A stretch of 64,000 nt of DNA from Cymbidium sinense (taxonomy: Eukaryota; Streptophyta; Magnoliopsida; Asparagales; Orchidaceae): contig CM038221.1 in NCBI GenBank assembly GCA_021442155.1, forward strand, positions 44,525,648 to 44,589,647, read 5' to 3'. Made by a program: the position numbers and the translations under genes. Position 1 is the first letter of the stretch; each line of letters starts with the position of its first letter. The notes under the pieces are model-generated. The model saw only the letters and a program-made list of their open reading frames with translations, was not told the origin of the DNA and did no database searches. Shown piece after piece: positions 12,184 to 22,024 of the stretch.

Positions 12184-12200
12184 TCCGATCTAAAATCGGA
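12184..12200. other. LTR hairpin 2, element A copy
   Basis: TCCGATCTAAAATCGGA, 6 bp arms TCCGAT/ATCGGA. The equivalent 17 nt in D (59538-59554) is TTCAATCAAAGATTGGA, in which a G-C pair is replaced by A-T. Confidence 0.55.
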
Positions 12201-12551
12201 TGGCTAGGATTAATTCTGTGGTGAGAAAGGATTTAAATCAGGGGATCTAACGTGATTTAATTAGAGCCGTCTATCCAAAACATGCGGGATGGATAGCTCA
12301 TGATTCATCCCTGCCTAAGTTGCGGGAGACGGAGGCCTTCCATCCTCCATGGCTTGATCTGAGCTCACCTAAGCTAGGATTAGGCTAGGATTTACCCCAC
12401 ACCATCCAGAGGTGTAGGGAAGAACATCCAATGGCTAGAATTCAATGGGGTTATAATTCTCTTCACAAAAGACCAAGCAATTTTCAATTTAAGATCGGTT
12501 TTGCACCATACCTCACTGGAGGCTATCACCGATGCTTCCAATAGAGGAGGT

Positions 12552-12576
12552 AGCTTCATCTAGTGGAGATGAAGCT
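12552..12576. other. LTR hairpin 3, element A copy
   Basis: Perfect 10 bp arms AGCTTCATCT/AGATGAAGCT around loop AGTGG. Conserved in B, Y and D; D carries a paired change A-T to G-C. Confidence 0.65.
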
Positions 12577-13335
12577 CTGTTGAAAGTTTCAAGCTTTAAT
12601 TTGAAGTTTCTCAACTGATCAAGGCTCCCTCTAATGGCTTGCGGCTTTGATCAAAGTCCCCCTTCCCATGGCTTGGAGACTTGGGAAACACTTTGGGTGT
12701 GCTTGACTAGCTCCCTTGATGGGATTCCATGTGCTTCATTTTTGGCAGAGGAGTGGAGAAGAGGAAGTGCACATGTGTTAAATAAGTGTATGGGGTGATT
12801 GAAGTTGAAAATTTTTATTGGAGGGGTCGGTTTGGCCATGGGTTGTGTTTTGGATGACCCAAAAACATTGGGTCATGTGTACCACCCTCCTTGGTGTCCA
12901 AATGGTCCACTAAGAGGATTCCAGGTGGCCTTGAGAAAGGATTGGCCAAATTCCAAGTGGATTTGGCCATGGGTTACCCTTTGACCTAAGGGTAAAATGG
13001 TCATTTGGCCTTAATTTTGATTTGGTCAGATTTAAAATGATTCAAATGTGGGTTGGGCCAAATTTCAAGTGATTTGGAGTTCCTTTGGTTTGAATTGGTT
13101 CAATTTGACCTATTTAGGTCAAAATGGGTCAACTTGGGTTAGGTTGACCAATTGGTCAAATTGGGTCAAACCATAGGTTAGGTCATGCTCAAATGATTAT
13201 TTGGAGCCTATGGGTGTCATTGGTTTTGTTCAAATTATTTTATATTTGGTTTTGGATTCATGATTGAAGGATTGATTATTTGAAGAGAAAATCCAAGGGT
13301 TTGGATTGATTTGAGAGTGATTTGGCTAAGCCCAA

Positions 13336-13690
13336 GAATTTGACTTAAAAGGGTATAAGTTGGATTTTGGTTTGATTTGGATTTAAGTTTTGAATTGGTT
13401 TTCATTATTTGAATTTATATTTCATTTATATTTGTGAATATAAATGAGAATATAAATGGGTTATGAGAAAATCTTTTGAGTTGGAATTGATTTGGATTTG
13501 TTTGAAGGAGTTCAAGATTTTGGCTTGAAAGAGTATATATTGGATTATTTGGTTGGATTTTGGGTTTAGTTTTGAATTAATTTTGTCATTTGAATTTATA
13601 TTTCATTTATATTTGTGAATATAAATGAGAATATAAATGGGTTATGAGAAAATCTTTTGAGTTAGAATTTATTTGGATTTGGAATTTGGG
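13336..13690. repeat. Two-copy tandem duplication of about 180 bp in LTR A
   Basis: The block with GAATATAAATGAGAATATAA occurs at about 13336-13505 and again at 13516-13690, sharing TGGGTTATGAGAAAATCTTT. D has it once, at 61858-62010. The unit includes the palindrome CATTTATATTTGTGAATATA. Confidence 0.75.
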
Positions 13691-13844
13691 CTAAGTCCAT
13701 AAGATCAAATCAAAGGGCTTAGGAAAGATTTTGGGATTTGAATTCTATCATGGGTTTCAATCATTTGATTTGGAATTGATTGATGATTTGAATTTTGGAT
13801 TTGATTTATGATTTGAAAAAAAATTCAATTTAGTTGGAATTGAT

Positions 13845-14035
13845 TCAAGATTTAGATTTTATTTGAGCTTGGTTTGAATTTGGTGATTTGAATTTAGAAT
13901 TGATTTGAATTTGGAATTGATTTGGAATTGATTTGAATTTGGAATTGATTTGAATTTGGAAATTTGAACTTGGAATTGATTTTGGAATTGATTTAAATTT
14001 GGAATTGATTTGAATTTGAATTGATTTGAAAGAAG
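13845..14035. repeat. Short-period AT-rich minisatellite in LTR A
   Basis: Variants of GAATTTGGAATTGATTT repeat with a period of about 14-17 bases. A related, more regular 60 bp repeat lies in the reversed copy at 54618-54793. Confidence 0.8.
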
Positions 14036-14253
14036 GAAGCAAGGGTTTAGTTCAAGCTATAGGGTAGGCAAGTTTTCTAATACCCCTAAGGCATAACATA
14101 TTCCTATGGCTAACTCTTCTAAGTCTCTAGGGTTAGGTTAAGTATTCACCAAATAACTAGAAGTGTCTTAAGATTAAGGAACTCTTAGTGTTTAGAGTAG
14201 TCCTATGTCTAAGATGGAGAAGTTGAGAGCTCACTCCAAAAGTGAGGTCTACA

Positions 14254-15470
14254 TGCTTGTACATGCTTTGGGGGCTACCTTAACTACCAAACTATCAAGA
14301 TTTTGTGAGGAAAGTGGAGTTAGAGATAAGGTTCCCATCTGATGCCTAACAGTTTCATGTAATAAAGACTTGGATACACTCATGCTTTGCTTGGTGATCC
14401 AGTCTTCATCTCTGTCTGGCTCAAATGTCACCTCGAATGGGATCTACTATCGAGAAGAGCTGACCAGTGTGTTAACTATATAAGACTCATCCTCTGAACA
14501 AGATTCTAAGTCTATGTAGATAGCATGTGTACTCCTGGATGCTAGAACAAATCTCCTGGTAGGTGGTAAGTATGGAGGCCTTCTACCCCTTTGACTCCCT
14601 CTGGACTTACCTCTTCCACATTTTGGTGGAGGTTGTGTGATCCTCCCTACTTGTTTGAATGGAGTAACAAACTATGGGTAGAATCTAATCTCAGGCTTTA
14701 CCTTCTCCCGAAGGTCTTCTTCTCATTCTCTTTTCTTTTCATTTTCACTTTCTTTTTCTTTCTCTTTTCTTTTATTTCTTTCTTCTTCTTTTTTTTTTTT
14801 TTCATTTTGACTAAGGTCATGAGAGAAGACATTTTATTTCTTAGGGAGGGAATAAGCTGCATCCTCATATATCTCGACCTCATGAACTGCAAATGGCTTG
14901 AGATCTCCCTTACATAATACTCAATTTCACCACTTAGGAACTTGATTCACTAATATAGAAAGGATGGAACCATATTATTTTCATGTATCCATGGTCTCTC
15001 AAGCAAAGCATTGAAAGATGTATCGAAATCTATTATGTGAAACTTGGCTTCTGTCTTCCAATCTTGTATCTCTAAGGGCAACACTATGGAGCATAAGACC
15101 CTCTCGCCTTGTTCATTGAATCCTTTCAACATCATCCTCTATGCGTGGAGTTTAAGATGTTGATCCTCATATATTTAATGGTTCTTAGACTCATAATATT
15201 CATTGATGCACCTGGATCAACTAGATCTCTGGATAGCTTGAATCAGCCAACATCCACTGTATTGTAGAGGGGATGGTTGTGCTCAATCATCCCTAGAAGT
15301 AGGTCTTCATCTATGAATGTAACTCCTAGGTCTTCTTCTCAGAAACATGCCTCCTCTCCAGTATCGGTCAACTGAGCTAAGCATATTTCTGGATCAAGCA
15401 AAGCATTGATTAATGACTCTCTCACCTCTTTGGATAAAATAAGGGCATCATATGTGCTTAACTTAGTTGG
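14254..15470 (-). pseudogene. Element B: protease and lysine-rich linker (decayed)
   Basis: From right to left: LSTYDALILSKEVRESLINA (15470-15410), the protease lead-in shared with A and C; the protease core near 15200-15240 reads VDPGASMN, so the catalytic Asp is kept, unlike A; a following block at 15135-14950 (MMLKGFNEQGERVLCSIVLP) matches A and C; then a Lys/Glu-rich tract at about 14700-14830. At 14254 the match to C (about 48400) stops where LTR A begins. Frames change several times, so the protein is dead. Confidence 0.8.
15466..15470. repeat. Target site duplication of element N, left (GTTGG)
   Basis: GTTGG immediately left of the N LTR, identical to 22020-22024. Confidence 0.95.
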
Positions 15471-16000
15471 TGATGGAGGTGGCGTTCTTTTATGATGAGA
15501 TTGAGAGAACTTGGGTATTGGAAGTGAAGGAAGAAGATATGTTAAAAAACTAGCACTCCCACCAAGGATTGCCAAGGTTTGGCCACCAAGCTCTCAAACC
15601 AAAGAACAACTAAATAATTTATAATTGCCAAAATATCTCCTTCATTAGTAATATTTATATTACAAGCATCTTTCAAAAGAAAAGAATTCAAAACATGGAG
15701 GGAAAGGTGGGTGGCTAGATTAATGTGAAGCATTAAATTTCCTCATTATTTTATGCCATCCACCCATTTCACATCTATTATTTTATGTGGATTCAACCAC
15801 CACATGTCATGCTTTGAATTTTAAATGCAAAATTTCAAACATGGAGTTTCTAGAAGAAAATTAAAAATTACATAAATAAAAAAGATATAATTTTCTTGGG
15901 CTATGCCTTCTTCTTTGTTGAATTTTCTTGGGCTTTAGCTTGAGATCTTGTAAATAAACCTTGAGCTCTAATTTTTGGATCCTCATGATGTTCTACATCA
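15471..16000 (-). repeat. Element N 3' LTR (530 bp)
   Basis: Plus strand starts TGATGGAGGTGG and ends TGTTCTACATCA; aligned throughout with 21448-22019. Shared landmarks: GATTGCCAAGGTTTGGCCAC and TTATTTTATGCCATCC. Confidence 0.95.
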
Positions 16001-16008
16001 ACTCCCAT
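16001..16008 (-). other. Element N polypurine tract candidate (weak)
   Basis: Minus strand ATGGGAGT directly precedes the 3' LTR. It is short and not purely purine; position is the main support. Confidence 0.35.
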
Positions 16009-16199
16009 GGGCTCAATTGAACTTCATTTGAGTTGAAATCTAAGAAGTCTACTAATTGTGGGGCTAATGTCTCCAAATGCATGCAGTCAACCATGTGTCT
16101 TCAGGGTGACTTATTCGATCTAGAAAATGATATTCATAAGTTTGGATTAATGGGTGCTTCCTCGGTGATAATATAGTCAACTTCAAAGGAAGAGGGCTT

Positions 16200-17480
16200 C
16201 TACAAGTACGGTGCTATATCTCCTGCTAAAAAGTTAGAATGAATAAGTGGAGGTTTGCTAATTCCTTTATATGATAGAATATCTTCAATATTAATAACTG
16301 GATGAACGAGCATATCAGTAGGCAAATCAAGGTGATAAGCATTAGTTCCAATTTTCTTAAGAATTTTAAATGGACCACAAGCTCTTGCATGTAATTTCTT
16401 ATATCTAATGGTTTGATAATGCTCTCGAATGTGAATCAATGCATAATCACCTTCTTTATATTCTTTCATTGAACGATTATGATTTGCCTTAGAAGCATAG
16501 TTTTCATTACTTATAGTAATTTACTTTCTTATATCTTCATGGAGGCTTTAAAAATCTTTAGCAAATGAGAATGTTGCATCGTAAAATATATGAGATGGTA
16601 GGTTTGCTAAATCTATTGATCGTCATGGGTTTTGACCATAGACTATCTCAAATGGTGATTTTTGTAGTTCTAGAAATAGTATTATTATAGGCAAATTATG
16701 AGATTGGTAAATGTAAATCCCAATTTCCTAAACTTTTACCTATCTAGCATCTAAGCAAATTTCTTAAGGTACGATTAACTACTTCAGTTTGTCCATCAGT
16801 TTGTGGTTGAAAGGCAGCAAAAAATTTTAATTTGGTACCTAATAATTACCATAATGTTTTTCAAAAATATGAAACAAACTTAACATCTCTGTTAGAAATA
16901 ATGGTTAAAGGGAGATAGTTCTTAAAAAATAATGTGGCTATATAAGAAGCATCATTTATTTTTGAACAAAGTAAGAAATGAGCTATTTTTGAGAACCTAT
17001 CCACTACAAAAAAAAAATACTATCATGTCCTTGAGCTATCCTAGGTAATCCTAGACTAAAATCCATTGATAGGTCTTCCCAAGGCCTATAAGGAACAGGT
17101 AAGGCAATGTATTGTCCAGACCTTTGTTTGATAGTTTTAACCCATTTACAAGTTAAACATTGAGCCACTAATTTCTAAACATCTCATTTTAATAAAGGCC
17201 AATAAAATCTATTTTCTAATAAACATATGGTCTTATCCTTTCCAAAATGACCAACACCCCACATGTAGCTCAATGATAAGGAATTCTCTAAGAAGATCGA
17301 GGAATGCATAGTTGATTTTCTTTATATAAATATCCATTTGTTATAAAGAATGTCCCTTGTAAAGTTATTGGTTTATCTAGGTGTTCAAGATAAATTAAGT
17401 GAAAGTCAGGGCACATAATATGATCATCTTTAATTCTATTAAATCTTGGGATTCTCAATTCTAAAGAGAAAATCATTAAG
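16200..17480 (-). pseudogene. Element N: integrase (decayed)
   Basis: From right to left, a zinc-binding remnant (about 17300-17130, with VAQCLTCK) and the start of the catalytic core at about 17090-17030 ([18 protein letters not shown], first Asp present). Further on come [16 protein letters not shown] text near 16790 and an open C-terminal frame at 16469-16200: GDYALIHIREHYQTIRYKKL, then GPFKILKKIGTNAYHLDLP and a TAG stop. That end is the usual Ty3/gypsy integrase C-terminal domain; no chromodomain follows. In an active element it inserts the cDNA. Several stops interrupt the frame. Confidence 0.85.
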
Positions 17481-17499
17481 TTTACCCTAGATAAAGCAT

Positions 17500-17890
17500 C
17501 AACAGGTTTATTATCAATTCGAGGCTTATGCTTTAGAATAAAAGAGTATTCTTGTAAAAATTCAACCCATTTTGCATGCCGATGACTTAATTTTCATTGA
17601 GTATTAATGAATTTTAAGGCATGATGATCAGAATTAAGTATAAATTCTCTATGTAAGAGATAGTGTCGCCAATGCCTTAAGGATTGAATTACAGCATAAA
17701 ACTCTCTATCAACCCACTTTGCTTCATTTAATGTTTCACTAAATAATGTTATAAGATGATTCTCTTGACTTAAAATTCCACCTATCCTAATTCTTGAAGC
17801 ATCACATGTCACTTCAAAGGCTTTAAAAAAATCAAGAAGCCTAAGGATCAGTGCACAAGTGATAATAACTTTAATTTTCTATAAAGCCTT
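17500..17890 (-). pseudogene. Element N: RNase H (decayed)
   Basis: The open piece 17812-17594 begins MTCDASRIRIGGILSQ, carrying the TCDAS motif with the first catalytic Asp, and ends WRHYLLHREFILNSDHHALK, a standard Ty3/gypsy RNase H C-terminal block. The reading continues left to about 17500. It follows RT without a gap, as in intact Ty3/gypsy pol. It would degrade the RNA strand of the RNA-DNA hybrid. Confidence 0.88.
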
Positions 17891-18817
17891 TTGTGCATTA
17901 GAAGTTAAACAAAATTTATCTAATTTTAGTATATCTGTTATCGGAGCAACAATGGTACTAAAATTCTTGATAAATCTCTGATAAAAAGTGGCTAAACCAT
18001 GGAAGCTTCTAACTTCAGTGAAAATTTTAGGTGATGGACAATCTAAGCTTGCTTTCACTTTAGAAGGATCAGGTTTAAGTCTAGTAGTGGATATAATAAT
18101 GCCTAAAAGGATTACCTCAGCTTGAAAAAAGAAACATTATTTAAAATTAATGTATAATTTTTCTTATCTAAGTATTTCAAAGACTTTTTGTAGGTGTTGT
18201 AGATGCTCATTTTCACTTGGACTAAAAATCAGAATATCATCAAAATACACCACCAAAAATTTATCTGTATATGGTTTAAGAATAATATTCATTAATCTCA
18301 TAAATGTGCTTGGAGCATTTGAAAGTCCAAAGGGCATGACAAGCTATTCATAAAGTCCACCAGGGGTCTTAAAACCTATCTTCCACTCATTTCATGATCT
18401 AATCCGAATTTGATGATATCCACTTTTTAGATCAATCTTTAAAAAAAAAATTCCTCTTGAGATTAAATCTAACATATCATCTAATCGGCGAATAGGAAAC
18501 CTATATTTGATAGTAATTTTATTTATTGCTCTACTATCAATACACATTTTTCATGTTCCATCTTTCTTTGGAGTTAATAATGCTGGGACAGTACAAAGGC
18601 TAAGACTCTCTTGAATAAAACCCTTTTTTAATAATTCCTCAACTTGTATTTTAATCTCAACATGCTCGGTAAGGTTCATCCTATAATGTGGAAGATTAGG
18701 AAGTTGAGAACTGGGTAAGAATTCAATAGCATGTTGAATGTCTCTTAAAGGAGGTAGCTCATAAGGAAGCTCATTGGGTGTAATATCTTTAAAATCATAA
18801 AGAAGAGAAGAGACCAC
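17891..18817 (-). pseudogene. Element N: reverse transcriptase (decayed)
   Basis: The open frame 18817-18551 contains LPPLRDIQHAIEFLPSSQLP, PHYRMNLTEH and VPALLTPKKDGT, the fingers of Ty3/gypsy RT. The catalytic box is intact as text at 18236-18247 (YFDD, within [10 protein letters not shown]). Between them, frameshifts and stops break the palm (for example around 18440 and 18350, where [12 protein letters not shown] text is spread over frames). The domain copies element RNA into cDNA. Confidence 0.9.
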
Positions 18818-19211
18818 AACAGGTATGTGAGTCTCATTAGAGTCTGGTATGACTTCTTTTACATGTAATATGTGAAGAAGAAATGGATCAGAAAATTCTT
18901 TTTAGTAAAACTCTAAAACCTATTATTTCTATCTTTGGGGTAAAAGAAGGAAGAGTAGATGTTTTAAAGTAAGAATCATAAATGATAGTATTAAGCCTAA
19001 TAGTAGGATTTTCTATGATAATTAATTGAAGTTTGGCATTTTTCTTCAATAGAGGCTTAGGTTGCAAGTCAGAAGTTGTTTTGTGTGGTGTTATGGAGAG
19101 TGTTTTTTCTATTGGCTTTATTGGTAGGAGTTTAATAGTCTTATTATTATGTTTAAAAACATAAGTATTTTCCCTACCATAGTGAATAACATTTAAATCA
19201 TATAACCAAGG

Positions 19212-19661
19212 TCATCTTAAGAGAATATGAGCAATGTCCATAGGGAGAACATCACACCAAATTTGATCCTCATAGCTTCTTATTTTAATTGGAACTAAAC
19301 ATCGATTGGTGATGGGAAGAGATGTACGATTTATCCAACTAACATGAAATGGTTCAGGGTGAGGTTCAGATTTTAGGTTAGCTCGAGTTAAGGTGTCTAT
19401 TGAAATGACATTTATAGCACTTTCTCCATCTATAACTAACCTACATCTCTTTTTATTACACAAAACATACATGCTAAAAATATTCTTTCTCCTACAATTT
19501 TCTGCCTCATTTTTAATTATAGCAAAACATCTCATCACATTAACTTGAGGGTCATCAGTTAATTCCAATTCTTCATCAGATAATGGGGTGTCATCATAAA
19601 TTTCTTCTAGATTATCATCTAATGGGTTTTCAACTTCTTCTAAAAATATGATTTGAGCTTT
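19212..19661 (-). pseudogene. Element N: retropepsin-like protease
   Basis: Part of the open frame 19676-19212. After an acidic stretch (DDTPLSDEELELTDDPQVNV) the active-site motif reads CRLVIDGESAINVIS, keeping Asp and Ser but with Glu where Gly or Ala is usual. The domain ends with DVLPMDIAHILL just before a frame break at 19212. The frame continues upstream into the gag zinc knuckle, which is the usual Gag-Pro junction. Confidence 0.8.
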
Positions 19662-20672
19662 ACATTGATTTTGCATATGACCCTTTTTATGACATTTAAA
19701 ACATATTACTTCCCTGGTGCTCTTAGAGCTCCCTTCAATTGAAGTTTTAGGAAAAAGGGTTGGGTCATTTGGATGGGTGGGTTTAACATTAAATCTATGG
19801 GATGAAATGGAAGGTACTTAACTTTTAGTTTTAGAGATGAAAATAGATTTCTTTTATTGTTCAACCAATAATGCATAATGAAATGCATCCTCTAAAGATT
19901 GTGGGTCAAATAATTCAACTTCATTTCTAATGTCAGTTCTAAGTCCAATAATAAATTTATTAGCTAATTGCCAATCCTTATCAGTACAATCAGTTCTAGA
20001 AATTAGATCTTCAAAAATATTCAAGAATTTAGTTACAAGATGATTACCTTATCTCAAAGTTAATAATTGACTATGTAGCTTCTTATCATGATGCCTAGAA
20101 CAGTACTTTGCTCATAACATTTCTTTCATTTCTATCCAAGTGAGGTTTGTCCTTCCTAATATTTATTCATTAGCTAAAGTATTTATCCAATAAATTTTAG
20201 CATGTCCTATCAATTTCATTTTAGCAAAAGTAACCCTTTGATAATCATACATTTTATACCAAAAAAAAAGTCATCCATTTGAACTGACCAATCAAAAAAT
20301 TTAAGTTGGGGCTTCTACTTTAACTCTTCAAGATGGGTCATTAGAGTCTTTTATAGTCTTAAAAATAATTTTTTCCCCTTCCACCATTTCTAGCAATTGA
20401 TGGTATTCCAAGTGGTTGGTTTTCTCTATGGTTTGGATATGAATCTTCTTCATATATCCCTATTGGGTCTGACTAGGTATTGGAGGAGGAATTAGCACTC
20501 TATTATTTTGTAGATGAGCTATAAGAGTTTGTTTAAGTTCTTGCATTTGATTCTTACTTTCTTTTAATATTTATTGAGTTTTTAATTCATTATCATGGAT
20601 TCTAAGATCTAAGGCATCAACTAATCTAGTCAAATTTTCAACTTGATCTTGAGAGATAGATTTTGGTGCCAT
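19662..20672 (-). pseudogene. Element N: gag with CCHC zinc knuckle
   Basis: Start codon 20670-20672 opens MAPKSISQDQVENLTRLVDA, a typical gag start with a coiled N-terminus; a stop follows within about 30 codons, and the rest of the capsid is readable only across frames (LANKFIIGLRTDIRNEVELF near 19950, GRTNLTWIEMKEMLW near 20120). The nucleocapsid knuckle at 19662-19703 is intact: CFKCHKKGHMQNQC, spacing CX2CX4HX4C. Gag would form the particle and bind the RNA. Confidence 0.88.
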
Positions 20673-21430
20673 GAGATTTTTTAAAAAAAAGAAATAAAGA
20701 TATATGAAAAGGGAACAATGAAAAAAAATGAAATAAAATAGACAAGTTTAATATAATTATGTAATCAAAGTGAAATTTTAGGTTAAAGAGAACTTCCAAG
20801 TGAGGGGGGATACAAGACCACTTAAATTTTCTTAGACAATTTAGGTCATTTTGACAAAGTTCTATTTAGCTTCCATAATCACCAGGTTTAACACAGTTAT
20901 ATTATTATGCATGCATATTTTTTTTTTTTTTTTAATGCAATGAAAAAAAGTGCTCAAATTTATCAAGCTCTTTTTTTCTTAAGAAAGCAAGTTATCATAA
21001 GTTAATCAAAGAAACTTTTAAAATTAACCATAAATAATAACAAAGATAACAAAGCAAGTAATTAGATTTTGATTTGCAGTAATGGCTAGGTTGTTTTTAG
21101 GTGAAGCACTTCCTCACTAAGGTGCTCTCTTAATTTTTTTTTGGGGGAGGGGGTGGTGCACAAGTTCACACATTTAGAAAATGACTAAAATATATAATGG
21201 AGGTTACTAATTGAAATTTTATGCTATCACCATAAACTTGCAAGCAATATATATCTTTCCAAGCTACTAATATGTATTTAAACTATCATATAAAAGAAAA
21301 TTAATTAACCTTACAAGTCCAAGAAAAACTCACAAGTTTGAAGACAAGTCCACCACTCGAGATGCTCCTTTTGTTGAAGCAAATTTTGACCAAATTTGCT
21401 CCTTTTGTTGAAGCAAATGTTTGACCAAAT

Positions 21431-21443
21431 GGCTTTGATACCA
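21431..21443 (-). promoter_or_regulatory. Element N primer binding site (tRNA-iMet type)
   Basis: Minus strand TGGTATCAAAGCC, four bases inside the 5' LTR. It matches the plant initiator tRNA-Met primer site TGGTATCAGAGCC at 12 of 13 bases. Confidence 0.92.
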
Positions 21444-21447
21444 AATT

Positions 21448-22019
21448 TGATGGAGGTGGGCATTCTTTCTTTTTATGAGATAGAGAGAACTTGGGTATTG
21501 GAGGTGAGGCAAGAAGATATGTTATATAAATAGTGTTCCCACTAAGGATTGCCAAGGTTTGGCCACCAAGCTCTCAAACCACAAGAATAACTCAATAAAT
21601 TGTAATTGCCAAAAGATCTCCTTCATTCTAGTATGTGGGGGCTATTTATATCCATTTCAAGCATCTTTCAAAAGAAAAGAATTCAAAATATGGAGGGAAA
21701 GGTGGGTGGCCACATTAATGTGAAGCATTAAATTGCCTCATTATTTTATGCCATCCATCCATTTCACATGATATTATTTTATGTGGATTCAACCACCTCA
21801 CATGTCATGCTTTGAATTTTTAAATGCAAAATTTTAAACATAGAGTTTCTAGAAGAAAATTAAAAATTACATAAATAAAAAAGATGAAATCATAAAATGG
21901 GCCTTAGCAGGCTAATGGGCTATGTCTTCTTCTTTCTTGAATTTTCTTGGGCTTTAGCTTGAGATCTTGTAAATGGACCTTAAGCTCTAATTTTTGGATC
22001 CTCATGATGTTCTACATCA
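21448..22019 (-). repeat. Element N 5' LTR (572 bp)
   Basis: Plus strand TGATGGAGGTGGG to TGTTCTACATCA, paired with 15471-16000. It retains a segment near 21885-21924 (AAATGGGCCTTAGCAGGC) that the 3' LTR has lost. Confidence 0.95.
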
Positions 22020-22024
22020 GTTGG
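22020..22024. repeat. Target site duplication of element N, right (GTTGG)
   Basis: GTTGG directly right of the N LTR; element B coding sequence resumes after it. Confidence 0.95.

Larger units (their letters stand above)
1..14253 (-). mobile_element. Element A: giant Tat-lineage (Ogre-like) Ty3/gypsy retrotransposon, 5' LTR and 5' half
   Basis: Read on the minus strand from 14253 leftwards: a complete LTR of about 6.3 kb (7950-14253), a primer binding site, a long hairpin-rich leader, gag-like ORF pieces, an aspartic protease and the start of reverse transcriptase, which runs off the window at position 1. The rest of pol and the 3' LTR should lie to the left. Lineage is inferred from protein similarity to element C, which shows a second RNase H and a Tat-style integrase, and from the very long LTR. 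All coding segments are broken by stops and frameshifts, so the copy is not autonomous. It sits inside element B: the sequence right of 14253 matches the linker region of B and C. The 5 bp right of the LTR are TGCTT, the predicted target duplication. Confidence 0.85.
7950..14253 (-). repeat. Element A 5' LTR (about 6.3 kb)
   Basis: On the plus strand it runs from TGTGGTGTTTT to GAGGTCTACA; on the minus strand it therefore starts TGTAGACCTCA and ends CACCACA. Both ends are confirmed by other copies: the reversed fragment ending ACACCACA at 31088, and the plus-strand LTR starting TGTTGACCTTAG at 54377. No coding capacity was seen; short frames inside are chance. Recognisable landmarks shared with other copies include a block near 8055-8180, GGGTAGCCGAGCT near 9419, a hairpin near 10204, a GC-richer block 12060-12400 with two hairpins, and a Tyr/Trp-free, TTGGGTCAA-rich tract 13050-13200. 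Confidence 0.85.
15471..22019 (-). mobile_element. Element N: complete 6.5 kb Ty3/gypsy retrotransposon nested in element B
   Basis: Two direct LTRs (15471-16000 and 21448-22019) with TGATG...CATCA ends, perfect GTTGG duplications, a tRNA-iMet primer site next to the right LTR, and gag, zinc knuckle, protease, RT, RNase H and integrase in the order of Ty3/gypsy on the minus strand. No chromodomain was recognised after integrase. All ORFs are broken by stops and frameshifts, so it is a dead copy. The LTRs differ by many substitutions and a block of about 40 bp (21885-21924) missing from the left one, so the insertion is not recent. It is a separate lineage from A, B and C. Confidence 0.95.
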
